A stretch of DNA of 64,000 nucleotides from positions 682,001 through 746,000 of the forward strand of contig AP018280.1 of assembly GCA_004296455.1 (NCBI GenBank), read 5' to 3'. The notes beneath the pieces were generated by a model. The model did not search any database and was not told the DNA's origin. It worked only from the letters and a program-made list of their open reading frames with translations. Made by a program: the position numbers and the translations under genes. The DNA comes from Calothrix sp. NIES-4101 (GTDB lineage: Bacteria; Cyanobacteriota; Cyanobacteriia; Cyanobacteriales; Nostocaceae). Below, piece by piece: positions 51,071-59,742 of this stretch; position 1 is the stretch's first letter; the number at the start of each line of letters is the position of its first letter.

Positions 51071-52030
51071 TTACAAACAATTCATGGATTGTAAATTTTG
51101 CTTGTATTTAGTTTTGGTTTTTTCTCCATACTCTTTAACCGTTTTGGCATCATTAGGATTAATAGCTTGGGAATCGATCGTAATATTTGTTCCTGCAAAC
51201 TGTATTTGAGCCGCACGTTCAATTAATCTTTCTCCAGTAAATGCTTTCCCGGTAATCGGGTCAATTTGTTGCGATGCCGTAGATAATAAATTATTAGTTT
51301 GGGAATCGATTAAAGTTTGTTGCTCGGAGGGAGAGAAATATTGTGTCATTTCCTCACCAGTAATTTGTTCTCCAGAATCTAACTTTGATAAAAATTCCTG
51401 ACCACCAGCTTTACTTACAATAATTTTTCGGACATCGGGATTCGACGACATAAATTGCATTGCACCAATAGCACGTCCGCAATTACCATTCGAGTCACAT
51501 ACATAATTGCCAACAAAATTATAATTATTTTGCGTGTTTGATAAAGCCGAACTCAGAGCATCAATATTTGTACCGGACACATGTATTTTGTTACAATTCT
51601 CTTTTGATGCTGGGATTAAATTAGCGACAGCATCATTACCATTATTGCTAGTAATCGGAGAATTATTGAATCGAAAACCACTGCTTTTTAGCCCTGTAGG
51701 ACTAGAAATAGAATTTTTATCGGTATCAATCCTGCCTAAAAATATCGGCTCTTTCTCCCTGTATGTCATAAACAGAACCGGACCGATAAAATAGGGGGTG
51801 CATCCTAAATCGACGAAATTATTCCGCATACAAACCCGGAAAAATAACGATTGGGAAATCATTCCATCAACTTCAGATACATCCCAAACCGCGACTTTGA
51901 AAGCATCTCCAAACAGATTTCTTCCCGTCGGTTCTTTCCCAGCATTAACCGAACCTAAAATCCCCCTTCCACCCTTTACTAACTGGTACTTTCCGCTAAT
52001 CCATGCTTTTCCGTGTACCGCAGGGGAACC
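51071..52030 (-). pseudogene. 3' part of a 611-aa transfer protein, split by ISAs1
   Basis: This encodes the C-terminal half: GSPAVHGKAWISGKYQLV, a two-cysteine core and a region (NYVCDSNGNCGRAIGAMQFMSS) that resembles a lytic transglycosylase/lysozyme core, so a VirB1-like wall-opening function is possible. The last 10 bases (52021-52030) are the target duplicate CAGGGGAACC. 51071-52020 plus 53721-54606 gives 1836 bases, 612 codons. An apparent ATG start at 51862 is internal. Confidence 0.8.
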
Positions 52031-53720
52031 CAGGGTAAACGCATCTAAATAGCCAAAATATTGGCAAAATAAGCTTTTCCAATGAGAAAAAAATATGAAT
52101 ATGGTATCGAATATTTTTAATCAGAAAAAATGATTTAACATCCAATATTAATTGAAAAAGATGCAAGTATTTATCATTAAAATTACATCAATAAATATCA
52201 TAAATATGAATATACTTACGAATTTAATGTATTATTTAAATAATTATTTTGAAGGCGAGATAAAATTATTTGTTGAATAAGCTAACTAAATATTCATTAT
52301 CCCAACCAGCTTTTTTTCGCTTATTATTGACTCCAATCTTTGATGATTTCTCTTGGGTTATAAGACTGTGGGCAATATGCCTTAAAACGGCAAAATTAGC
52401 TGGAGCATTATCTTTACGTATTCGAGAATCATCTTCGTGAAACTGAACATCCAATACCCAATGTAAACAATTCTCTATCTGCCAATGGCTACGTATTGCA
52501 TTACTAAAAAACTCTGCATTTCGGTCTATACTCATAATATAATAACGACTTTCTAACTTAGTTTTACCATTTGCAATTCTCAAAGTATCAACCTTTCCAA
52601 TACTGTATAGATTTGCCCATGCATCTTTGAGGTCAAGAAGATGTCCGACATTATTTAACACGCTGTAATACCTAGTAACTATTCGTCCGTGACTCTCATC
52701 AACCAAACGATGCTCTGTATGCTGATATTGTTGAAATTTAGAAATAATTGCATCTTTAAATAAAGCTTCTACTTGATTATACAAGTTTTTTTGATTCTTC
52801 TTAAGTGCAATAATATAATCTGCTTCTTGCTTGACAATTTGTTTAACAATTGATTTTTGACAACCCATTGCATCGATAGAAACAATACAGCCTTTGAGAG
52901 ATAATAGTTTAATCAATTCTGGAATCGCTGTAATTTCATTTGATTTATCATCAACTTTTAATTGACCTAAAACTAATTGCACATTTGTCGCCCATGCACT
53001 AATCATATGTATGGCAGCTTTATCTTGACTTTTATCATATGAATGGCGCAGGGTTTTACCATCAATTGCAACAACTTCTCCCGAAGTTAATTTACTAATT
53101 GACTGAATCCAATTAATAAAACTTGATTGAAATTCCTCTGGATTGATACGAGCAAAAACACGAGCAAATGTATCGTGTGAGGGGATACCATTCGGTAACT
53201 TTAAAAATTTTTTTAACCACTGTTGCTTGGCTTTCCCATATTCTTCTATTTCACCCCATGTATCTGCTCCACAAACTACAGCACAGATTGCAATTGTAAA
53301 GATATCCAGTAAGCTATGTCGTTTTGTGCGTTCTACTCTTGGATCTTTTACCGAATCAAAGTGGTCTGCGATCGTCAATTTTGGTTTCAGTTTCATCTCA
53401 ATATTTTCATTTCTTCAGATTCTATAGAACTGAAAATACCATTGCACTGACACTATTTTTCTGCTATTGACGCTCTTTCAAGATTTCTGAAAAAGGCAAC
53501 TTTGTCGAACAATAGTAAATATACTGCAATAATTACTGATTTAGTGTCATAAATAAAACTTCTATCTCTAATAACAAGACATTCTAGAAAATTCATAAAT
53601 GTAATACTTAATTACTAAAATGATTTGCTTTTATGAGTCAAGTAAGCTCTATTTATTTTAAATTCACTAATAAAGCTTTTTGTCAATACTTGTGATGTTT
53701 TTTTAGATGCGTTTCCCCTG
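52031..53720 (-). mobile_element. ISAs1-family insertion sequence (1690 bp)
   Basis: The ends CAGGGTAAACGCATCTAAA and the inverse of CAGGGGAAACGCATCTAAA differ at one base. They are flanked by a perfect 10-bp duplication, CAGGGGAACC (52021-52030 and 53721-53730), the size expected of ISAs1. One transposase gene lies inside, with about 240-320 bases of AT-rich DNA on each side, more than usual for the family. Confidence 0.92.
52266..53396 (-). CDS. ISAs1-family transposase (376 aa)
   Basis: The N-terminal DHFDSVKDPRVERTKRHSL and HDTFARVFARINP segments and VVAIDGKTLRHSYD are the usual signatures of the ISAs1/H-repeat family. The DDE residues are in AIDGKTLR (Asp), VSIDAMGCQK (Asp) and IRSHWQIENCLHW (Glu). 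The protein is complete, so the element may be active. Confidence 0.93.
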   Translation of the reverse strand: MKLKPKLTIADHFDSVKDPRVERTKRHSLLDIFTIAICAVVCGADTWGEIEEYGKAKQQWLKKFLKLPNGIPSHDTFARVFARINPEEFQSSFINWIQSISKLTSGEVVAIDGKTLRHSYDKSQDKAAIHMISAWATNVQLVLGQLKVDDKSNEITAIPELIKLLSLKGCIVSIDAMGCQKSIVKQIVKQEADYIIALKKNQKNLYNQVEALFKDAIISKFQQYQHTEHRLVDESHGRIVTRYYSVLNNVGHLLDLKDAWANLYSIGKVDTLRIANGKTKLESRYYIMSIDRNAEFFSNAIRSHWQIENCLHWVLDVQFHEDDSRIRKDNAPANFAVLRHIAHSLITQEKSSKIGVNNKRKKAGWDNEYLVSLFNK

Positions 53721-54606
53721 CAGGGGAACCCGATAATTCGGTATGAGCGCAGTCTTTTTCACAGGGTACTGCAAAACCTTCCTTGTTGCTTCCAGAAATC
53801 GTTTTATCTCGTTTTTGTTCGTCAGTCGCGAAAGCAACATCAACTATCCCAACTTCTGTACCAACTGGGTTGATGGGATTGGGAAATTGAGAAAATGGGA
53901 CTTTATTGAGTCTGGGGATTTCCGAAATATATACACCTTGCCATTTATCAAAACTTGCCACAGGAGTAGCTATTAAATTAGGGATTGAGTCGAGATTATA
54001 GGACTTTAAATTCAGCGCATCAAAGCTTAATTTACCTACATGTGGTGATTGCTTGAGAAAATTTTCAATGGTTTGATTTGCGTCGAAAGATGTCGATAAA
54101 TTCTGAGATAGTAAATCTAAAATTGGTTTAACTTGAGAGATAGGGAAATCCTTTAGCTCTGGGATAGCCTTGACCAAACTATCTAAGGTTTGAAGTTTAA
54201 TCACACCAAAACTATCCAATTTATTTGTTTCTAAATCTAGATTAGTAATTTGAGAAATATCAGTCAACGAAAAGGTTTGTAATTTGAAAGAATCTTGAAA
54301 ATCACCCAACATAGTAAATGAATCTGGTTTCTGTCCGGTATTCCAACTACGAGAAGGGTTATATCCAAGTTTATCGACAACATTTTGAGGTGCTTGAAAT
54401 GAGCCAGGTTCGCTAATTGCAGGCATATTCGAGAAAGTAATTCGATCCCAATCGGGTAAACGAGCATTTTGCCACACGACGGTGGGTATTGGAGGTTGTT
54501 TTGCTGGAGGATTCGACATACTGTGTTGTTGTGGAAAGAGGATAATTCCACCTGCGACTAATAATGACAGTCCCAATCCGGTCAAAGTTATTGTGTTATG
54601 TTCCAT
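53721..54606 (-). pseudogene. 5' part of a 611-aa transfer protein, split by ISAs1
   Basis: It starts with a single hydrophobic segment (ITLTGLGLSLLVAGGIILFP), likely a membrane anchor, followed by about 270 residues rich in Ser/Asn/Asp and hydrophobic repeats (SFKLQTFSLTDISQITN) that suggest an extracytoplasmic adhesin-like or structural domain. The native frame continues after the IS into GSPAVHGKAW. In the current state the frame ends in IS-derived codons (ETHLKKHHKY). It follows the VirB9-like gene by 17 bases. Confidence 0.75.
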
Positions 54607-54623
54607 GATTTTATCTTTAGAAA

Positions 54624-55385
54624 TTATTTGGCATGGTTGATATAGCGTTGCGGAATATTATCCTTACTACCTAATTCGACTAACCGATTAATTAATTGCA
54701 TAGAAATTCCGCTATCACGAGCGGCGATATTAACTGATTTTCCAGAACTAACATTGATTAAAAACTGTTCAATCCGTCCCCATAATCGGGAATTATTAGA
54801 AATCATACCTTGCTGTTTACTAATATTTAATCCTCTAATTATTTGTTGTAATTGATTATTATTAGTATTTGAATAAATTGTCGATCCAGGTATTAGATTG
54901 GAGTTGGGTAAAATTTCTAATGTGTGATAGTTCGGCTTATTTTTCCCCGCTACAACTTGGAATAAATAAACTTGCCTCTGGAATTTTCCTGTTGTCACAA
55001 CCGTTAGCAAGCTTGTATTTGTATTCGGTAATTGAGGCAGTTTTAATTTATTAATCTTTCGTAGATGTATGACTGTCGCTCCCGACTGTTCGCAGTGCGG
55101 AGACAAAGCACTCAAACAACCATCAACATCGAGGGATGTGATCGCTGGATTATCTAACCAAACTTTTTCAACAATTTCGCCAGTTTTAATAAAAGAAATA
55201 TTCACCCCATATCCCGGTGATAATTCAACTCGTGGTATCTTGTCAGAGCTATTTCCAGTTGCAATATCCTGGGAAATTTGCTTTACACCTTGTCTAATTT
55301 CAGCAGCATTTACCACTGATAAATCGATAAGTGGTAAAGATATTAAACAAATAATAGCTATATGATTAAATAACCTGCCACCCAT
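54624..55385 (-). CDS. VirB9/TrbG-like mating-pore protein (253 aa)
   Basis: A signal peptide (AIICLISLPLIDLSVVNA) is followed by a beta-rich domain: GYGVNISFIKTGEIVEKVWL, AITSLDV, ATVIHLRKI and TNTSLLTVVTTGKFQRQVYLF match the N-terminal domain of VirB9-type outer-membrane core proteins. The C-terminal channel part is short. It follows the VirB10-like gene on the same strand, as in type IV secretion operons. Confidence 0.75.
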   Translation of the reverse strand: MGGRLFNHIAIICLISLPLIDLSVVNAAEIRQGVKQISQDIATGNSSDKIPRVELSPGYGVNISFIKTGEIVEKVWLDNPAITSLDVDGCLSALSPHCEQSGATVIHLRKINKLKLPQLPNTNTSLLTVVTTGKFQRQVYLFQVVAGKNKPNYHTLEILPNSNLIPGSTIYSNTNNNQLQQIIRGLNISKQQGMISNNSRLWGRIEQFLINVSSGKSVNIAARDSGISMQLINRLVELGSKDNIPQRYINHAK

Positions 55386-55396
55386 TACAACCTCAC

Positions 55397-57049
55397 CTAA
55401 AACTGAAATGTCTGATTTACAAATACCTGAACCTCAGTACCAGCTTTGACATACCAAACATCTTCCCTTCGTTGAATTTCTTGCAATGTTTGTTGATTGC
55501 GCTGGAGGATTTGTTGAGTTAAAGGTTCAAAACCTCCTTCCAAAACTGCTCCCAAAATATTCGAGCGATTTCTTCTAATTGATGAGAAGGAACTCGTACT
55601 ACCAAAACCACTATTCGTTGAGATTTGTTCCTCCTTGGGTTGATTGAGAACCTTACCAACTTTTGCCAAAGAACCAACTGTAAATGTTTCCGCATCTCGC
55701 GCAGCAATTTCTCCACCTTTATTACCCCAAGAGGATGCAATTAAAGGTTGACCTGATTTACCCCGAATTGCGATCGCACCTTTGGGTAACGCATATTCAT
55801 TCCCATCAATTAAAACTCTTGTTGCTTCTAATTCGATAAATCCAGATTTCTGGATATCCTTAACTTGAACTATTAGCTGGGAGTTTTTCGGGAGAACAAT
55901 AGTGTTATCCTCAGTTTTTAAAGGTTGGGAAACTTGAATAATAAATTGATCTGTTTGTTGTTGGTTAATCGATTGTTTGGTATTATTACTGCGATTATTT
56001 GCCCAAACTATTGGGGTAATCAGTTTACCACTGGCTAATGTGCCTATCGTTAATTGTGGTGTGCTTTGATTTTTGATAATTAATGCTTCTTCATCGTGGA
56101 GTGGTTCCAAATTATAATCATCGACAGTGGGAACGATTTGATTTTGATTTGATGTTGCTGAGACTAAAGTAGCACGAGGGATATTGGGTATTTGTTGTTC
56201 GTTAAAGTCGGAATTAGAAGCATTTGCTAGTTGAGGATTCGTTTTAGTGATAGCTGCTATTTCCGCACTACCATAGCTTCCCAAACTGCTAATTTCTCTC
56301 CATTGCTCGATTGAACTTATATCATCTTGTTTGGGTAAAGATTTGGGAATAAACGCAGAATTTACTTTATTTGCGACAGGTTGAATACGTGGTTGATAAT
56401 TAGCGCGATGAGATTGATAATTAATTCGTTGAGGTTGATAACTAACCCTCTGAGGGATTGAACGTGGAATATATGCAACTTGCTGCCTGGGGATTTCTCT
56501 TGATGCAATTTTGGGAGCAGTTCTATTATTTGGAGTAGGAGTATTACGTTTACTAACTGCGGTTTTAGAAGTTTGGGAACGCTCCACTGATTTGATTTTT
56601 TCAGCTTGGGTAGAAAGTGCTAATTCAGCTTTTAATTTTCCTGTTTCCACTTCCTGAGAATTATCAGCTATTTCGATTTTCGGTTTACTTGTTTCTCGAT
56701 TCGTGATTGTCGGTGCAACTTTAGGTTTACCGGACATAATACTATTTAAAACAGTCGCCGCAGAACCAAACACTACGAGCATTACCAACCCGACTGCACC
56801 AAATTTGGCAAAGGGATTTCCATGAAAAGTTGGTTGGGTTTTACCAAGTTGAGGGTCATCAAATAATTCAGCGATCGCAACTTGATTGTTGTTTTGTTTA
56901 TTTACCTCATCTGCTAATAATTCTTTTGATTCAATAGAGTCACTTTGATTATCTGTTATATTCTCATCATTCAAACCTAACAACTTTGCAAAACTTGCTT
57001 CATTCCAATTATTATTTACTTGATTATTCTCAACTTCCGGTTCTGTCAT
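55397..57049 (-). CDS. VirB10/TrbI-like mating-pore protein (550 aa)
   Basis: A short cytoplasmic N-terminus, one transmembrane segment near residues 85-105 (FGAVGLVMLVVFGSAATVLN), a long Pro/Gln/Asn-rich periplasmic linker and a C-terminal TrbI-type beta-barrel (IVLPKNSQLIVQVKD, EYALPKGAIAIRG, FVNQTFQF) fit VirB10/TrbI. It spans both membranes in the transfer channel. It overlaps the VirB8-like gene start by one base. Confidence 0.82.
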   Translation of the reverse strand: MTEPEVENNQVNNNWNEASFAKLLGLNDENITDNQSDSIESKELLADEVNKQNNNQVAIAELFDDPQLGKTQPTFHGNPFAKFGAVGLVMLVVFGSAATVLNSIMSGKPKVAPTITNRETSKPKIEIADNSQEVETGKLKAELALSTQAEKIKSVERSQTSKTAVSKRNTPTPNNRTAPKIASREIPRQQVAYIPRSIPQRVSYQPQRINYQSHRANYQPRIQPVANKVNSAFIPKSLPKQDDISSIEQWREISSLGSYGSAEIAAITKTNPQLANASNSDFNEQQIPNIPRATLVSATSNQNQIVPTVDDYNLEPLHDEEALIIKNQSTPQLTIGTLASGKLITPIVWANNRSNNTKQSINQQQTDQFIIQVSQPLKTEDNTIVLPKNSQLIVQVKDIQKSGFIELEATRVLIDGNEYALPKGAIAIRGKSGQPLIASSWGNKGGEIAARDAETFTVGSLAKVGKVLNQPKEEQISTNSGFGSTSSFSSIRRNRSNILGAVLEGGFEPLTQQILQRNQQTLQEIQRREDVWYVKAGTEVQVFVNQTFQF

Positions 57050-57837
57050 TATAAATTCTCCTGCGGTAAATCACGGATAGCGTAAATTTCCAAACCACTT
57101 GCACGAACCTGATAAATTAATGCTGTTAAACCACTAATATTTGCTGGAGATTCGGGTGCTTCGACTGCGTGAACAAATATCTCTTTATTGAAGGGAATTA
57201 CCTCACCCAAATTATTCCCCTTATCGAAAACAGTCAGGTTTGAAATCATCTTGACTTTCCATTTTCCCTCTTCAATTTTTATCGGTGATTGAATTGAAAG
57301 TGGAACCAAAACAACCTGAGTCGAACCTTTAAAAACCCCCGGTGGTGTCATCGAAGCCAACATTTTTAAAAACTCTTTGCGAAAATCCTCCGACAATGCG
57401 TAAGAAGCTTGCCACGCTCCAGATGTAACTCTATTTCCTCTCAATCCCCGCTCCCCAATATTGATTCCCTTATCGGGTTTAGGTTTTGTGTTTTCTTCGA
57501 TGCTGCTAGGTGGCAAATTTCCCGACCAATTCATCATCAAAGTCATGGTATCGGAGACGAAACGAGAAATAACTGCGTCCGTGCGATCGCGATTTCCCAA
57601 TGGTGCAACTTTTATTGCAGAACCCGTTTCCAATTGCACCAAAGTTGGAACTGGTTTTTTATTGAGTTGGGAGTAAGAACCATAGATTAATATCAAAATA
57701 AAAAATGTAATTAGGTGTAACCCAAAAGTACCAACAGCAAATAATGCTAGAGCTTCACCAGTAGAAACATTTTTAGAAGCACGATTTAAAAACCTCAGTC
57801 GTTTATTATTAGTAGGTTGAGAATTAAGATTGTTCAT
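57049..57837 (-). CDS. VirB8-like membrane protein (262 aa)
   Basis: A single transmembrane segment (LHLITFFILILIYGSY, near residues 40-58) precedes a periplasmic alpha+beta domain (ISRFVSDTMTLMMNWSG, WKVKMISNLTVFDKG) as in VirB8/TraE-type proteins of the inner-membrane complex. Its order, after the VirB6-like gene and before VirB10, supports the call. Sequence identity to classical VirB8 is low, so this is partly from position. Confidence 0.7.
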   Translation of the reverse strand: MNNLNSQPTNNKRLRFLNRASKNVSTGEALALFAVGTFGLHLITFFILILIYGSYSQLNKKPVPTLVQLETGSAIKVAPLGNRDRTDAVISRFVSDTMTLMMNWSGNLPPSSIEENTKPKPDKGINIGERGLRGNRVTSGAWQASYALSEDFRKEFLKMLASMTPPGVFKGSTQVVLVPLSIQSPIKIEEGKWKVKMISNLTVFDKGNNLGEVIPFNKEIFVHAVEAPESPANISGLTALIYQVRASGLEIYAIRDLPQENL

Positions 57838-57844
57838 GAATATA

Positions 57845-57975
57845 ATTTGCTATTAGCTGTTAGCCGTTAGCCATTAGCTTGGAAAAATAATCTGCTTTTA
57901 CTCTAGATTCTTTTGATTACTAACTAAGCCATTTGACTTGTTAGCTAATAGCTAAAAGCTAATCGCTAATAGCTT
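57845..57975. repeat. Short tandem-repeat-like AGCTAATAGC region
   Basis: Between the VirB8- and VirB6-like genes there are two clusters of TTAGCTATTAGC-type units, one on each side of a unique segment, arranged roughly as inverted repeats. They look like another cyanobacterial short tandem repeat family. The last copies run into the VirB6-like stop. Confidence 0.55.
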
Positions 57976-58997
57976 CTTCTATTGACTATTCTCTGAACAA
58001 ATGTAGCAACACCAAAAGTCGCAATACTCGAAAAACTATTAAAAACAGCCATCCCCCCACCCGCAGCTAAAACAACTGATAAAACTGGCGCGAGAATACC
58101 GATTGCAAATGCAAAAATCATCGGGTCATTGTTATCCGCATTCAATACCATCGTCGCTATCAAACCGGAAATAATATTGAAACAAAGCTTTATCATTCCC
58201 ACGGAAAAGAAACCTGTCAACCACGCAAAAATAGCTTTTGAACCAACAGGAAGCAGCGAACCACCCACTGCTAATGGACCAAGTAAAGCTGTCAATAACA
58301 TGCAAACCTCAATAACCCATTGAAATGCGATCGCAAACCCAAACAGCCATCCTCTAACAGCCAATTGAAAGATATTGGTATTGAAAAAATCACTAATACT
58401 TTTCAACCATTCGGGACGATTATCTGAGTCTAAATTCGCTTCGATTTCCTTGGCTTGTGCTGCTGCATTCTCCAGACATTGAGTTTGTTGTGTAGGGTCA
58501 GCGATCGCGTTACATTGATTCACCAAAGATTGAATAGCATCACCCTTCCCAGTTTTCAACATTACTTGCTGGTAAGCTTCCTGGAGTTGTATAGATGCAG
58601 AAGTTGAAGCAAGGAGAGTTTGATTGGTTTGGTTGATAATTCCCCGCAAACTTTGAGTAGCTAATGCTAAAGGTTGACCGTTATTAGCAAGTAAAACGAT
58701 GACAACAATAGTCCAAATTATCTCGGTAAAACCCTTAGAACTTTCACCATCAATCATTTCCTTCGTCCATTGAACGATGAAAATAAGCAAAGTTCCAACC
58801 GCAAAAAACACTCCTAAATTTGCGATCGCAGCATATAATCCTCCTTGTAATACATCATTCCATAATTTATCAACCGATTGAGCTATGGCTTGACTTGCAG
58901 CAACTCCATCCTCTGTAATTGTAGAAGCTGCTTGACCGGGGTTTGGTACATTCGTCTGGGAAACAATTAATCCGTATTTCAAAAAATGATAGAACAT
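57966..58997 (-). CDS. VirB6/TrbL-like polytopic membrane protein (343 aa)
   Basis: Five to six hydrophobic segments (for example LGVFFAVGTLLIFIVQW, FAIAFQWVIEVCMLLTALLGPLAVGG and ILAPVLSVVLAAGGGMAVF), the last group close to the C-terminus, with a conserved-looking central loop (NLDSDNRPEWLKSIS). This is the form of VirB6/TrbL inner-membrane channel proteins. The position between VirB5-like and VirB8-like genes agrees. Confidence 0.75.
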   Translation of the reverse strand: MFYHFLKYGLIVSQTNVPNPGQAASTITEDGVAASQAIAQSVDKLWNDVLQGGLYAAIANLGVFFAVGTLLIFIVQWTKEMIDGESSKGFTEIIWTIVVIVLLANNGQPLALATQSLRGIINQTNQTLLASTSASIQLQEAYQQVMLKTGKGDAIQSLVNQCNAIADPTQQTQCLENAAAQAKEIEANLDSDNRPEWLKSISDFFNTNIFQLAVRGWLFGFAIAFQWVIEVCMLLTALLGPLAVGGSLLPVGSKAIFAWLTGFFSVGMIKLCFNIISGLIATMVLNADNNDPMIFAFAIGILAPVLSVVLAAGGGMAVFNSFSSIATFGVATFVQRIVNRRSY

Positions 58998-59013
58998 ACG
59001 GGTAGATATTCAA

Positions 59014-59742
59014 TTAAAATAATCTTGCTTGGGATGCGACTCTCAAGTTATTAAATCCCTGCCCTACTACTTCTTTCTGTTTAGATTGATTTTGTCCGTC
59101 TACAGAACGAGAAATATTGGTTAAATTCAAATTTGCTAAATCCTGAGATTGCTTGGATTTCAATCCATCGGTTCGCATTGCTCCCAAGATTCCCGCTATT
59201 TGAGTATTTTGCTGGGCAATACGCTTTATCACATTTTGGGTAACAACTTCTTCCTGTGCTGCTTCTCCAGAATTTCCAACTTGTTTAATCGAATTTTGAG
59301 TTTTTTCAACTTGCTGTTTCGTAATTATTTGACCTTCTTTACTTAAGGTACTGTTAGAATCGGCACGGGTAATTTGCCGATCGATTTCATTAGTGGCTTT
59401 ATCAACAGGATTAACAGCAGTATTTGTAGAGGCAACAATTTCCTCAACCTTCTCCCTCGTTTCTGCCGCATCTGGTAGACCCAAACTCCCAACAGATTCA
59501 TTTACTGCTGCGTTCAAATCTCTCTGCAATGATGATGACAAATCCTCTATTTTTTGAGAAATAGTCGAGGACACATATTTATTTATAGAGCCTAACTGCT
59601 CCTGCCATTGGTCGAATGCTTTTGCAAGGGGATTGGGTATTTCTAATGCCGAAGCGGTAGGAATGCTGACTATTGATATTATGCCGATACCAATTCCAAA
59701 AATTATCAATCTCTTTATTTTCTTCATATCTTTATCATTCAC
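59014..59742 (-). CDS. VirB5-like secreted coiled-coil protein (242 aa)
   Basis: A signal peptide (LIIFGIGIGIISIVSIPTASA, cleavage after ASA) is followed by a helical Gln/Asn/Ser-rich mature domain with heptad character. It sits directly after virB4 (8-base overlap), where VirB5/TrbJ pilus-tip proteins are usual. No sequence motif is decisive, so the name depends on position and form. Confidence 0.65.
   Translation of the reverse strand: MNDKDMKKIKRLIIFGIGIGIISIVSIPTASALEIPNPLAKAFDQWQEQLGSINKYVSSTISQKIEDLSSSLQRDLNAAVNESVGSLGLPDAAETREKVEEIVASTNTAVNPVDKATNEIDRQITRADSNSTLSKEGQIITKQQVEKTQNSIKQVGNSGEAAQEEVVTQNVIKRIAQQNTQIAGILGAMRTDGLKSKQSQDLANLNLTNISRSVDGQNQSKQKEVVGQGFNNLRVASQARLF

Noticed and set aside
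51071-51862. Independent 263-aa gene starting at ATG 51862
   Set aside because: The frame is open upstream to the ISAs1 end and continues the gene at 53721-54606 after removal of the IS.
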